Below, piece after piece: positions 1 through 13,051 of a stretch of DNA of 64,000 nt. Under the pieces are notes generated by a model. That model saw nothing but the letters and a program-made list of their open reading frames with translations, made no database searches and was not told the DNA's origin. The translations under genes were made by a program, and so were the position numbers. How positions within the stretch are numbered: position 1 is the stretch's first letter; the number at the start of each line of letters is the position of its first letter. The DNA is taken from assembly GCA_037074705.1 (NCBI GenBank), contig CM073595.1, positions 49,037,639 through 49,101,638 of the forward strand, read 5' to 3'. The DNA comes from Zhengitettix transpicula (taxonomy: Eukaryota > Arthropoda > Insecta > Orthoptera > Tetrigidae).

Positions 1-2400
1 GGGAATCCAGAGAAATCATAAAGTGCGACTGCAGTAATACATAGATAGGACGACTAAGTAAAAATTACATTATATTTATACTGTGGTGGCGAGTGTGAAA
101 ATAATGAAGTTGGGACGTCAAAGCTGCAGGTAAAAAAGAGCAAATAATCACTTCAGACAGAAATAATGAGTCACTTGAGACCAGCGTACAAATAAATCTC
201 CTTCTCGTGGTGACGTATTGAAAATGAGATGGGTCGGATTTATAGCTGCAGTAATAATTCTATAAAGAGTCCTAAAGTTTCTCATAAATATGAAGAATGT
301 CGTGACGCATGTCCAAGGCTTATTTCTTGAATGAGACTGCGGTGATGAATAGGAGCAGACGTTTGGTGTGTCTGCATTCATGCGCTGCCATTCTCCAGGC
401 GTGATTCTCACTTACGGCAATTTATGGCTTAGCTATTCAACGACGAGCCCACAACATTCTTTATATCCAAGTCCAAATAAGCCACATCATTGTGAGATTT
501 CGGGGTTGTCCATTGAAGACGCCGAGCGCGTGCGCTATTTCCATACGAAAAGGATCGCAGCCGCTGGACCAGGACCTGCTCTTCTCCCAAGACAGAGGGG
601 GTGGGACTGCGAATCCGTGTCGGAGAATGTAATAATGCGTTAAGAAGGTCTGGCCAACGGCTCAACCTGTATTTCGGCTCTTGAGGCACGCGTCGGTCCA
701 GCATTTACATAAGTCTTTTCAAGGTATACAACACGCTGAATTGAAGCTATGCACGCTATTCAGTCGATCCAGCAATATTTTGTAACTTATGACCGAGGGC
801 AACGTCTTCCCCATCACCATAGGGCGAGGCTTAGAATGTTCTTGTTCAAGAAGTTAAGTACTATTCATATGAATGGGCACGTGACCTTTCAAAGTAGAGG
901 AGCATTTTTAAAATGAAACCAATAAAGAAGTGAATATTACACCAGATAACCACATAAAAAAATTATTGATCGAATGGAAAGTTAAATTAACCCCTGTAAG
1001 AGAATGGCGAATTCTGTACCTGACTACGCCATGATATTTATTAAGATTATTGGTAGCATTCAAATGCAGTAACATACGGTCAGGTTTTTAATCCGAGTAT
1101 CATTTTCATATTTATGCTAAATTTCCTACGGCAACATTTTCTTAATAAACTCCCGAACCGTCTTAAAAGGAGCTTTCCGCTTAGAGACGTCACATAAAGT
1201 GCTGGAACCATGACCGTTACAGCTCTATGTAAAACATAGATTAGTGAGACGGCTGTCGTGATGTCAACTAAGGTAAGAAATACATTACTGACTCGATAAT
1301 TGTGACTGCATATTTTTTTAATATAATCTGCAATCTGAACTGTATAAACGGTCAGACCCTCCGCCACGGGTCTTTACTGAACGAAATATTAGAGATAACT
1401 AATCTGTATAATTTAGAGTTTCATTATGGTCGTTATTCAAGAAATCAGTATAAAATTTCAGATTTGCTTCATACGTTAGTTGTGAGCTTTTGTAAGGCAG
1501 ATGTAGTCCGGAGACGAACATGTGGTCTGTTGATCTCCAAGGGAAAAAAAAGTTACCAACCGCTGTTCAGAAGCCTCTAAATTACACACGGCCGAATTAT
1601 TTCACTGTTCAGCTTTTAAGAGTTCCCCTAGCAAAATATTCCAGGACAAGTTTTTGATCAACTCTGTTACGATTACTTGATCAAGGCCAATTTTTTTTTT
1701 GAGTCGCATAAACTTCTAGGTCATTAGAGATACTTGATACACTACATTAATTATTACAGCAATGCAAAACAAACCAAAATGTACCAGTCCTCATTTCTTT
1801 AATATTGAAAAAACGACACATTTCAAAACATATAACAGAAGCTTTCAATCATTTAGAGCCATAATTATCTGTAAAAACAAGTATACGTATACAAGTCACA
1901 TTGTGAAAGTACAAATAAAAAGCATTATACATATATTACCCGTATATCTCCTTCAATAGTTTTCACAAACTACGTAGTTAGTAAATTATTCTTATTTATA
2001 AATATTTAAATATTGTTACCTAATTTCTGATGAATCTGTTGTAAAATCATCATTGTTATTAAATTATTCTCTAATTATTGAAGTTAGTGTTGTGAATACT
2101 GTTATATTATAAAACGTTTTATAGGGTTATTAATACTTGCCAATCTTTATAATAATTTTAAATAGACACGTACATTCATAATCATATTTTTGGAAGATTA
2201 AATTTGTTTATACCATATCATATATAAAAACTTGTGGCCATTTTGACTCGCGTAGTCAGTTCTAAATATAATAGTTTGTTATTAAAACGCACATTGTTTT
2301 GACCATGAACACACGGATGCGATTATATCGTTTGTGAAGGTGTTGAAGGAAATACACGGATAATATATGTATAAGTGTAATATTTATTATTTGCATTTTT
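1..2400. other. Gene-free interval, no recognised feature
   Basis: No recognisable gene is seen. The first ~700 bases are less AT-rich than the rest and carry short overlapping open frames on both strands (368-643 plus, 429-704 minus); neither gives a recognisable protein, and opposing open frames of about 90 codons are expected by chance at this base composition. From about 1600 onward the DNA is strongly AT-rich with many stops. Confidence 0.6.
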
Positions 2401-2507
2401 ATTCATGTAGAAAACAAATGTGACTCGTATACAGATTTCTGTTTTTACAGATAATTATAGCGATTATATTTCACAGTAAATATTAATCATTTTCAAGTAT
2501 TTAACTA

Positions 2508-3190
2508 TTAGTCTTTGGTATTCTCTTGATTGATGTTTTTACTGTCGGGTAGCCTGTTTATTTCTTGATCGTACTTTGGACATTCACTTATTTTATGTTT
2601 TATAGTAATTGGGTACTTGCACAGGACACAATTAGGTGGAGGGCTATTGTTGATTATGTGGAGGTGTGTCATCTTTGAGTGTTCAGTTCAGATTCTTGAT
2701 ATTATTATCTGGTCACTCCCGGTGGCTTGGGATCGGTTTTTATTGCTTCACATTCCTTGACTTGGTGAATATTGCTAGCTTTAACTTCTCTCCATTTGCT
2801 TTCCACTGGTGTTGGAGTTTACTTTGGGCACTTTTCCAGACATCTTTATAAGTGTTTGTTGATCTTTGTGGGTGAATGTGTGACAAGCTTGGCCTTCAGG
2901 TCTGCAGTATTGTTCCCATGGATACCCTGATGAGATGGAATCCACACTACGACGACTGTTTTGCCAGTTTTGTGAATTTTGTGGTATATTTCTTGGATTA
3001 GCATCGTTAATTCTGATGATATATCTTTTTTTAGTGATTTCTTGAATAGCAGTCAGTGAATCGGTGAGAATCATATGCTTTTTTTTTGATAAATCAATAT
3101 GTTCCATAGCCATAAGTATGGCGTAGATGTCTGCAGTGTTGATGGAGAATGTTGGCCCGTTATTCTCACAGTAATTTTCCGGCATGTTAC
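2508..3190 (-). pseudogene. 5'-truncated, frameshifted LINE ORF2 end: RNase H domain and C-terminal zinc knuckle
   Basis: This is the 3' end of a non-LTR retrotransposon ORF2, read on the minus strand. The frame starting at 3185 gives SINTADIYAILMAMEHI and then ILTDSLTAIQEI, the acidic and TDS motifs of a LINE RNase H domain (the usual Glu of the first motif is Asp here). About 3005 the frame shifts, and the next frame gives VVVVWIPSHQGIHGNNTAD at roughly 2900-2965, the His- and Asp-containing RNase H C-terminal motif. A third frame carries a VW...W tract, and the original frame resumes at 2672 with MTHLHIINNSPPPNCVLC followed by H and C spaced as in the C-terminal CCHC knuckle of I-like and related LINEs; it ends with a TAA at 2508-2510. 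RNase H plus terminal CCHC suggests the I group rather than a clade lacking RNase H; the exact clade is inference. At least three frameshifts mean it is dead. No reverse transcriptase is seen upstream (above 3190), so the copy is 5'-truncated, as usual for LINEs. Confidence 0.85.
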
Positions 3191-4217
3191 TTTAATTAAC
3201 ATATGAATCTGGTACCACAATCGTCAACATGGTGAGTCGGAAAATGTAAATAATATAATTAAATAGCTGTCCAAGTCTTCAATTTATCAGAAATGTACAC
3301 GAAAACCACGAAGATCATCCACATGGTGTGAATCAGAAAATTCGGGAGTATTTTGAAGCACTTGAACACATCACGAGAAAGGCAGTAAGTACTGTCAGTA
3401 TTTAATGTCATTCACATATATTTATGAAATTCCTCCGACAATATTATCCAATTAACGTAATTAAAAACAACACATTATTTTTGGGGAAAAATAACTTTTA
3501 TTCAATCACTCATTAACGATACACCGGTTGTATTTTCAAAATCTTACGTATTGAATTAAATTAAATGAAAAAGCATTATTGAGGTATAAGATATTAGACT
3601 CGTTTCTTACAGTTTTCTCCACCTCGTTCTACTACTGAAGTAGTCGACTTTCATCTCCTATCCGAACTCTATAAAGGGTTAAATTTTCCGCTACGATTTT
3701 TAATAAATTTTACGTTCCTCCACTAACGCGCCTGCATTTTGATTTGGCGTGAATATATTAATCTACATTATTGAGGTTCTGTCACCTTTACGTGTACTGC
3801 ACTTAATTATAAATATATACTTAATTATACTTTTAAAAAACTTATTTTAGTTTAACGTGAAGGGTAATTTCGAAGAAATTTTTATTTATAGCGTTAGTGT
3901 AGGTGAGTAACTTTCATCACATCTAGTAGAAATTAGAACTGGAGTGCCACAGGGAAGCGTAATATATGCATTAAAGTTTCTTGATTTTATGAATAACGAT
4001 GATTATGAATCGTAAAAAAAGTTCGAGACTGTCTGCATTATATATAAAATTTCAGATATTTTTTAGGAAACCCGCTGTTGTTGATAACAATAGTATTTTG
4101 TTCTGCAACAATTTCTAGACTCTCCAATTTTTTTCACTATAAAAGGATAAATGTAATTTGAAAAGTTTTGCTACGCATTTATTTCAAACATTAAAATATT
4201 CTTCGCCTGTTATTGAA
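3191..4217. other. AT-rich interval without recognised features
   Basis: AT-rich DNA with no open frame of note. I see no repeat motif that recurs elsewhere in the window. Confidence 0.5.
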
Positions 4218-4369
4218 TTAATAAATCAATTCATAGCCCTTTACGGACATTATTTTTTCTTTATAGCATTAGGGCGTTTCGACACGTGTTAAGAATATAC
4301 GAACACGTATAGAAACGTCATAACGCTAGAAATAAATTGTCTGGAAAAGGTCATTAATTGATTTATTAA
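4218..4369. repeat. Foldback (hairpin) element, family 1, compact copy
   Basis: About 152 bp reading as an imperfect palindrome. The left arm starts TTAATAAATCAATT and the right arm ends with its complement AATTGATTTATTAA. Both arms then carry CCTTT(T)...AGACA-like bases, an AT tract, TAGC(A/G)TT and the core CGTTTCGACACGTGTT (left) or its counterpart GAACACGTATAGAAACG (right). The same outer sequence and the same core occur in the foldback at 59782-60070, so the two belong to one family; this copy lacks the long loop. No coding capacity is present; it is probably a non-autonomous mobile element. Confidence 0.75.
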
Positions 4370-4578
4370 AATATTCTATTAACTTTGAGTATCTATAAAA
4401 TTGCTTAATGATTTAGATATTAATTATGTACAACTGTAAGTATAGATTATTTCTTTGTTTCCTTTTCAATCTTTGTTCCTTACATCCAACTTGCTCCATA
4501 TTCAATTATATGATTTCTACTAACATTTATTCACACACAGAGATTTTTGCATTTATTAATTATGAAGAACTAAGCTTA

Positions 4579-4770
4579 CCTCTCGTGGTGTAGGGGTCAG
4601 CGTGACTGCCTCGCATCACAGAGGTTATGGGTTCGAGTACCGACGAGGGTATAGATGTCAGTCGTCTGCGTGTGTTCCCCTCCCCTTTCTTTGGTAGTTC
4701 TACAACAAATAAATGTTAATTAGTACAAAGACCTTACCAGTTAACGCGACTATAAATAAAAAAAAAATAT
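4579..4770 (+). mobile_element. SINE with tRNA-derived head and A-rich tail
   Basis: A tRNA-like head spans 4580-4649. A 7-bp acceptor-like stem is formed by CTCTCGT (4580-4586) and ACGAGGG (4643-4649), with one G-T wobble. An A-box-like TGGTGTAGGGG lies at 4586-4596 and a B-box-like GGTTCGAGTAC at 4630-4640, which has one extra base compared with the consensus. A roughly 100-bp body with no similarity to a tRNA follows, then an A-rich tail (4751-4768). This order is that of a Pol III-transcribed SINE. The parent tRNA cannot be named: the anticodon arm is degenerate. Confidence 0.75.
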
Positions 4771-7700
4771 CTCAATTTGAAAAGTAAGTATGACTACTTG
4801 ACAATTTTTCCTCTTGTGTCTTTAAATAATATTTTACAAACTTTATATTCGATTTTATGTGATACTTTATTCTTTAAATAAATTAGATCTGCTTGGATGT
4901 TTCAGAACTGTTTCGAAAAGTTAGGTCATTGGTAGCATAACTGTAGTAAACCCGAAGATGAAATGGAATTAAAATATATTCAAGAAATGAGACTTTATGT
5001 TTTCATAATTCTGTACGAAATTGATTATGATATTTGAAATTACGTCAATGGTAACGCGTATACTGGCAGATTGGCGTAGAGCGTTATTAACAAACAAGAC
5101 ATCTCTGTCCAACAACAGAAGCTAAATTGTATTCCAAATTTATATTAAAATAAATTAATCGATTAACTACGAGTATTATTAATTATATTATTTTTAAAAT
5201 AATATATCAGTTACGAAAAGAAATTCCAAAGTGGTATCTGAAACATGGGTTTAAGGCAAAATTTCATTTTAAATTTACGAGGACTGTTATAAAGAGATGA
5301 AGTAGACGTTTCAAGCTTGTAAATCTGTATGTATGGGACATGAGTGTAAAAACGTGATTAATGGCCACATGTATAGTGAAAACAGGAAGTTGAGTAAGTC
5401 TCAGATATTTTAGTGGATGCAGCTATTCTTGAAATGCAAGCATGAATCAATGCCTTGTATGCCAATACAAGTTATAAATAGGCCTAGTTTCATATATAGG
5501 AGAAGTCCAACGGCACGTACCCTTAATTTAAGCAGTCAATAAACGTCAACATGGAACTTCCTGGGCAGACTAAACACATTTATAAAGAAGTTAGGCGCAA
5601 ATCATCTAAAACTTTGGCGTCAATTGAAAAATACGATTTCATTGCGAATCGATCAAAATAAAATTATTTGTCCTTGTAGCACGAATTACTGAAATAACGT
5701 ACCGATGTAATAGGATTCAATTTAGACATTTAAAATATTCTTTAAGTAATACAAAGTCCTGACAGCGACGTGAAGGTGAGACAATCGTAATCAATACTGA
5801 ATATTTATTCTCACCAAAATATGGTGAGTGTCTGGTGAACGATTACACAACTTTAAAAATATTTAACGGACTATATTTTGAAGTACTGTGCTGATTGTAG
5901 TCTTATACACAAAACCTGTAATGGTTGTAATGTACTCAAATATTAGGTGTTAACGAATTTGTTTTGAACAATTAAATTATTCATATAAATTATATATATA
6001 TAATTTTCTTGGGAACATTTTTAAGTGTAGCGTAACATAAAATAACATTACTTAGCTCATGTCAATATTACAGGAGTAATTGAAATTTATTTGGACGCCG
6101 AAGCGCGCTGTGCACTCGGGAGGCATCTCTCGAATAAAGGCAGAACTAAAAGATAAGTGGCGCGCCAAATTCGAAAGGGTGACACGAGAATTTACTTGCG
6201 TTATTACGAAGAATATTCGTGTGCTACCTCTAGGATGAGGTATTTCAATGAATCTGTTGTTTCACTGGTTTAAAAAGTTATATTGGTTTTATGGTTTCGA
6301 TTGTATTACATGAAACAGTAACAACGAGTCCAAAAATAAATGTTATACTATTAAAATATATTTATAATGTCTACACAAAAATAAAAATTAGAGAATGCGG
6401 AATTAATTCAGGAAAGTTTAGGTATTATGTCATTGTTTAAACTGACTTGTTTTAATAGAACGCATCTTAGATTAATTGAAACAAATTTATTCTCGTTATT
6501 TAACCTGTTTGTCTTCATTCTTCTAATGGAGTATAGAACTCACATAATATATTAACTAAAAACAATAGCTTTTACAATTATGGAAATATATTTCATAAAT
6601 ATAATGCCACAGATTCATTTTAAAAAGTAGTGGTGAAATAAAAATGTAATGGATGAATGTGACCAAAAGAGGATTTCTACAAGAGGAGAGGAAAAATAGA
6701 GAATACGTCTCGGAAGACCAAAATAAAGGAACACGAATCTTACGTTCCGAATTCATACTCCCGAAGTCCATAAATCTATCCAATATTGTCATATTACCAG
6801 TGTAAAATAATTTAATAGCTTTTTATGGAGTCACGTGTAATCATGATATAAAAATAAATGTCAGAAATTGACTTATGTATTTTTATAACTTACTGCAGGG
6901 AATTGTCATTTTACGAATAATTGAAATGCATTAAAATATAAGTATAAAAATTAGCAAGACTTATTACAGATGAGTAAATCAATAAGTCTTGAAAGAATAT
7001 CATAAACATCAATCTAACAAGGAACTTCAATATCCTCTTAATTTATTGGTTGCGACAACACCGCGACCAATCATTCCTTCAAGCATACGATTCAAGTATT
7101 GTATTAACTAGGTAAGTAATGAATGTTTGTACATGCCTACACTTACATTCGACTTATGATCATCCATTTCTGAATTTCAGAATAGAGAGTCATGGTTTCT
7201 GTCATGACGAGATTTAGAACGAGGGTATTTATCCGGTTGTTTGCGTCCGGCCCAAGATTTTTGACTTGAACATTTCCGTAATATTCCCGACACTATTCCT
7301 ATAGGAATTTCAGTTGACTAAATCATATCCCATCTAGATTTTCACTAATATGTTGGATATTATTTCTGTAAATTTAACGTATATTTTTCATAATTCTGAT
7401 AAGCACATCTAAAAATTTGCAAATTCTTAGGGGATCGAGATTTATTTGCGCTTTAAGTCCCACGTTTTCATTTTTTTTATATCGTCAAAAATGTAACAGA
7501 TTTCCCTTTATAACTTCAATTTGTTTCCATTTAATATTATTATTATTATTAAGTATACATGGCAAGGTGAGAAGAAACGACCCTCTGGGGTACAGATGCT
7601 CTATAACACCCTCGCTCAATATGAGTACACACACACAAAGAACTAATTTAGAATTTATAATACTTATTAATAGTTTTACACTAACTGGATTTAGGTAACG

Positions 7701-8003
7701 CAGAGTAACTTGTAGTCTATTTTCGTACTTCAAATTTATTTAACCTGTAAACTTTTTTTGACGACTATGCTAATTATATATTCTACAATATGCTCTAAAT
7801 TGGCCTCCTTCGTTCAGTTATTGCGTTCCGTCTTCTTGACGTCCTTGCTTCAACTTAATATTGGTCGCTTGTGGTCTCGTTGGTTCGGTTCAGAATTCTC
7901 CTTGTCAGACCATCAACTTATATGTCTGACCGTAGCCATTTCAGAACAGCCGTGATTGTTGATGTCAATTATTTTTTAGAGTAACAGTCTTCATGAGCAG
8001 AAT
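4771..8003. other. AT-rich interval without recognised features
   Basis: No gene or convincing repeat was recognised over this stretch. Open frames (for example 7417-7698 plus, 7485-7733 minus) are short and overlap on opposite strands, have no recognisable motif and look like chance. Confidence 0.5.
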
Positions 8004-8284
8004 ACACGTGGTGGCAAGTCCCCTTTAGTAGCATAGGAAGTGTAGAGGAAGGTAGCCAATGGTTAACTAGGGTCCCCTGGCTATAGTTTAAGGATCCTGC
8101 CCGACATTCGCCTAAAAGTGTTACAGGAAAAACCATAGAAAACCTGCATTAGGTAGGTCGAGAATTGGGTACTTGTCCCACGCCCTTTCGTTGGCGGGAG
8201 AGAGGTTTGCTATGGGGACGCAGCATTCCCTTCTCCGTGCCTCGACCAGTTTAGGAGGCAGCTGGCCGACTGTTCCAATGGAAA
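8004..8284. repeat. Dispersed repeat A, copy 1
   Basis: Copy 1 of a dispersed repeat that also occurs at 13052-13440 in the same orientation. Shared blocks include GGTAGCCAA(T/G)GGTTAACTAG, ACATTCGCCTAAA / GCATTCGCCTAAA, AACCTGCAT(T/C)AGGTAGGTCG, TTGGGTACTTGTCCCAC, GGGGACGCAGCATTCCCTTC and GACCAGTTTAGGAGGCAGC. The block is clearly more GC-rich than its flanks. The class (SINE body, LINE or LTR fragment) is not clear, and no reading frame is conserved across both copies. Compared with copy 2 this one lacks about 30 bases near its left end and about 150 bases on its right. Confidence 0.8.
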
Positions 8285-10956
8285 CGCCTTGCTTTTATCG
8301 TTAATATATTTTATTTGGATAGTTTCATCATTTACATAGTATTTATACGTCATTCAGACGGACCCATGCCTGTAGTTTACTTTCATATAGATTATGTAGC
8401 CGTCAGTGATTGTCTGAATATTTAGAAACTAAAAAAAACACACGAAAGTGTTTCAGCAATCTTCAGTAATTATTACTTCTAAAAGAAGGTTTAAGTAGAA
8501 TTCAGATCAATATCATTAAATTCTAATTTTTTTAAAAAATTTACTAAAAATGATAAAAATTTAGTAGTCATAATTTTTGACAGCCAAAGATATAGAAAAA
8601 TTATTACATTACATTACTGAAGATATTACTTCCAATAATATATTATATTTAAATAAAGTTGTTTCAGTTTTATCATCTAGAATAACCGTGAACATAATAA
8701 AATGTGTTATCAATTATTGTCGTCGTCACATTAAAAAAAAGTATTTCCTCTTTGTTCTGTCAGGAGGCGTAAAAAGATCCACAATACAATAATTAAAATT
8801 TTGGGTGTGATTCTTCTCGAACATAGAATCCTGTTTATTTTGAGACTACCTGATCACCGGTTCAGGAGAATTTTTTTTAAAAATTCTCATTACGCTGGTC
8901 AACGCACTATTTAAATAGACTACTTAATTATTTATCACTGTAAAATATTCTTGCTTTTTATGTTAACGATTGACATACTGAAGTATAAAAAAATAGTAGG
9001 AAAACAATCAGATCAGACGATGTTAAGTAATTGTATGTACAGAAAATGTTTTTTCAGATGATGCTCAGCGTTGATACAAAATTTTATTGAATGTGAGTAT
9101 ATCTCATTTCTTTATATCCGAAAGATATATATATACACAGTTGAGTGGTAAACAGAGCTCCCTGACGGCCAGTTGGAGAAACCATGTACTGAAAATACAT
9201 TTCAATTGGTTTGTACAGGAGAAACCAGATGGCATGACATGGGTAACGAAATCCAAGTCTAACACATGTCCAAAAAACAGGTTCAGGGGGGTTCGGAGGG
9301 CACGTGGCTCCGATAAAAAAAGGGTTCCTGCTCAATGAAACCCGGGTTCCAGCAACCTTACTGTGTTACACTGGAGATATTTCAGGCTATCTTGACAGAC
9401 ATAGAGATTATTCATCCGCATTTTAGTCGGTTACTGTACGATTATGTTTCTCTCTTGTTCTGATCTTATGAGAAAATATAGCTATTAAATAAACCAAGAA
9501 AGTATCAAAGTTGACAATATTAAGAGACAGTCTGTCACGATTGTTACATTGGGTTCACATTACCCCCAAAAAAAACTGATTTAATATTGAATTTTTTTCC
9601 GATGTGGGAGAAAGAACAGAAACGGTGTTTCATGTAGCCTTAAAATCAAACAAATTGAGGTAGAATTATTGACGAACAGAAACGTCATTCTTACGACAAT
9701 TGAATTAAAGAGAAAAATGTATCCAAGCATGAACGCTCCGTCGAAGTCAAGCAAATCATGACAATATCGTTTCATAGATAACGAACTGAACATGATTATT
9801 ATTTGAACAAGCCATATAATTTAGATTTGACCGTTAACAAAATATTTATGTTAATAGTCATTTATCAGGTGTCGGCTTACTAGAAGAAAAAATTAGTGTA
9901 TCTGACTTGGTTAGAGAGAACGGGAAATTGACATAATTGAGGTTTGGAATACGTTTTGGAGGTGTAATTTATCAGAATGACGGTTCGACGTTTCGAATAA
10001 GTAGGAATTCGGTTGACCAGGATCCTGGGTCCAAACATTAAAACGGATTTTTTTCATACAAGAATTTCAATTTCTATTCATTCCAGTCTAACGTGTCCTT
10101 TATAGATATTTTTGTTTCAAACTTATTGTCAATACTTTTCAAAATGTGAATCTACATTGGTGATTCCAGCTCCAGAGAGCTGTTACCAGTAATAGAATGT
10201 AATAAAACGTGCTCAACAAACATTAACTTCAAAGGATGAGTGAATTTTCACAAGAAATAATTATCTATCCTGGAAAGTAGAAAAATGGGAGTATAATTCA
10301 ATCCAGTTTGGCCTGTAAATTCACACCCCAGTCAAAAAAAGGTCTATGAAATTAATGCATTATTGAAAATGGTCTGAGGCGTGCTCCCCATCTGTGGCCA
10401 TTATAGAGATAAGAGGTCAGAGAGAGTCAAAAAAATTGTTAAATCCCGTAAAACGGATTGAAACCCTATTTAAACTATTCAGTTGCACCATACAATAATA
10501 AATTGGATAAATAATGAATTTACTAAAATTAAATCTTATTTTGTTATGCATTTAATAAATTCGGATGAATAATTCGTAACGACGTGAATATTCAGATCTC
10601 TCACAAAGAGTAGATTTAGTAATTAATTTTCGATGATACGCAAATACACCAATTCTATACATAATTTTGAAATGATTGAACTGAATAATTATAATGATAT
10701 TAATTTTTGAAAATTGTGTAGATTATTCTGAATTTAAATCGCATACTTCAGACTCGATGAAAATTAGCGTAGGTAAAACAGTTAAATCAGAATAAAGTCT
10801 GTAAGCTAAGATTTTCTTACCTTCGTTCTTGACCGATTTAGGAAGTTCTATACAATCTTTTGAATATATAATTTACACGTTACCAGCCCCAAAAACCGGG
10901 TCTTTGAGTAGCCGAGGCTTTGGTTGTGTGCCAGAATTAGACTTAATTACAGTATC
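8285..10956. other. AT-rich interval without recognised genes
   Basis: AT-rich DNA. A small GC-richer patch at about 9130-9360 has overlapping 83-codon open frames on both strands without any motif I recognise. A short perfect inverted repeat at about 8865-8888 (GAGAATTTTT / AAAAATTCTC) is the only other structure seen. Confidence 0.45.
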
Positions 10957-11026
10957 ACGTCAGCTCAGGTGGTCCGACTGGTTACTCTGTAATTATCACC
11001 ATAATTGATGGTTTCGAATGGACCGT
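10957..11026 (+). mobile_element. tRNA-like sequence, probable SINE head
   Basis: The segment reads like a decayed tRNA: an A-box-like part (CAGCTCAGGTGGTCC), a central arm, then a B-box-like GGTTTCGAATGGACC. It is followed directly by a GT microsatellite rather than by a clear SINE body. It differs from the head at 4580, so it would be a different SINE family or an isolated tRNA pseudogene. Confidence 0.4.
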
Positions 11027-11030
11027 ATCA

Positions 11031-11048
11031 GTGTGCGTGTGTGTGTGT
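11031..11048. repeat. (GT)n microsatellite
   Basis: An 18-base GT tract, interrupted by one C, directly after the tRNA-like sequence. Confidence 0.8.
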
Positions 11049-11853
11049 CTGTTACTCCACAGCTCACCAATAAACGCAAACAAAACTATCCAGGCCACGT
11101 GCAAGTACGAGTCCTTATTCCTGGAGTATCTGGGGCAGCACCTGCGAGATTTTTACAAAGTTCCTCGTGAATCACCAGGGTCTACTTCGAGGAGAGCTTC
11201 GGACCGTGAGAAAATCCTCCTCTCCGCGTGTTCGTCACACAACGTTGCTGATAATCTAGGCACTTGTACTTTTTCATCGAGACATAAAATCAAAGGAAGT
11301 CAATTACTCCACTGTGGACAGCGAATAAAACATTTATAGTGATAATAACCTAACTTATACCTGTATTCTGAATATTGAAATAAATGTCATTCAGAAAACA
11401 GGGGTAATGTCTAATTGAAATATTAAAATTTAAAAATTAGACAAAATTTTGGATGATTTTCGTGTTTTTCATTGCCTAATTTTTTGGAGGATGTTCTCCA
11501 GAATACTGATGCTGGGATACTGTAGATCCATCAGTAACAGTTGGAACACTTTTCTGGCAGCTCTGAATGATTGTTCCCAGAGAAGTGTGTTTTCTCTCAT
11601 GATAAACAGTTTGGTCTACTCCCTTTTCAAATTTAATTGCGGTTCTTTATTATCAACGTAACTCTCAAAATTCCCATTTTTAATTATAAACATAATCATC
11701 TCTTTCCTTAATTATCTTACAAGCTTGCTAGTTCAGATACCATTATTTAAATTCTTATGAAATACAGTGCAATGACTAGCCCCCAATTAGTCGGTCCTTT
11801 GAAACTGGTCGTCCAATTATTCCAAAAGAGCCGTTTTTATGTTAAGTAATTAA
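11049..11853. other. Interval without recognised genes
   Basis: Open frames at 11031-11339 and 11449-11661 (plus) show no recognisable domain. The first lies in moderately GC-rich DNA that may be part of an old repeat, but I see no second copy in this window. Confidence 0.4.
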
Positions 11854-12970
11854 TAATATTACAAATGGTTAAACCCTTTTTTTATAGTCATATTTAAAAA
11901 AATTATTTCAATGTAAATTACTATAAAATTTCAAAATTTTAAAATAGTCCGTCAGGAGCTTTCGGTTATTCTAAATATATTCCTCTGTAAAATCACTAAA
12001 ATTATTAAGTATACTAGTAGAATTAAATTATGAGTATACCTATATAACTATATTACGTCTCAGAGATTTAATTATATTTTACATACCTGATAATTGAAAT
12101 AAAATATGTAGTTGGGCCAACTTTTTCTGACATGGTTTTATGCGACACACTGTTGTACACATGTTTAGTGTTTAATGGCCAAGCTCTGACTGACTGGTCG
12201 TGTTGTATCTACCACAAAAACAAATTCCGTATCGATATATCAAGGATATCGATTGGAGAGAATTAATAGCAATTACTTCAACTTAAATTATAATTTATAC
12301 AATATCCAATTTTTTTGCGTAATGCTTAGTAATGTCACCTATTTCATTTATTTATTTTTGTAAATATATATTGATTCTAATTTTTTTGTAAATTATTACT
12401 TGTATTAAAAATTTTAATGTTATAAAAATTAATATTATGTTTCGTTCTTTTGTAATTCAGGGCAGTATTTATTTTCGTATTTGGTTTAATATTATTTTAT
12501 GGTTATATATGCTTGGTTTTATAATAGTTGATGATTGTCCAATGTAAATTGATTTGAACCCATTTCAATCTATCTGGTAAACTATATATTTTTGATTATT
12601 TTTGTTAATATGGATTATATTTTATTTTCAGGTTTAATTATATATTTAAATTCATTAATACCATTTTTTTGTGTCAATATATCTATATAATATATCATTT
12701 AAAACCATGTCAGGAAAATTTGGCCCAAGGAAATATTTTAATTAAATTGTCAGGTATGTAAAACATAATTAAATCTCTGCGACGTAACATTAATATAGGT
12801 ATACACAAAATTTAATTCCAATTATGTAGTTAATAATTTTACAGATATGGTTAGACCGAAAGTTCCTAACGGACTATTTTAAAATCTTGACATTATAATG
12901 ACGTTTACATTGAAATAATCTTTTTATATGAGACTGTATTAAAAAAGGGTTTAATCATTCATAATATTAC
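11854..12970. mobile_element. Non-autonomous element with ~280-bp inverted repeats
   Basis: The left arm (11854-12140) is matched, in reverse complement, by the right arm (12700-12970). Matching blocks in order inward include TTAAACCCTTTTTT, AAAATAGTCCGT(C/T)AGGA, CTTTCGGT, GTATACCTATAT, CAGAGATTTAATTAT, TTTTACATACCTGA, GGGCCAA and CTGACATGGTTTTA, with substitutions and small indels between arms. The 560-bp middle is very AT-rich with no coding capacity. The outline is that of a long-TIR MITE or foldback element. The inner motif CAGGAGCTTTCGG (11953-11965) recurs at 17831-17843. A target-site duplication could not be defined with confidence. The arms differ visibly, so the insertion is old. 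Confidence 0.75.
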
Positions 12971-13051
12971 ATGTATACAGTGAAGAGATTTTGAAAATAT
13001 TCTGTCTGTTGACCTGTTACTTTTTTTGTAGGTGTAGAAAGGCTATGTATA

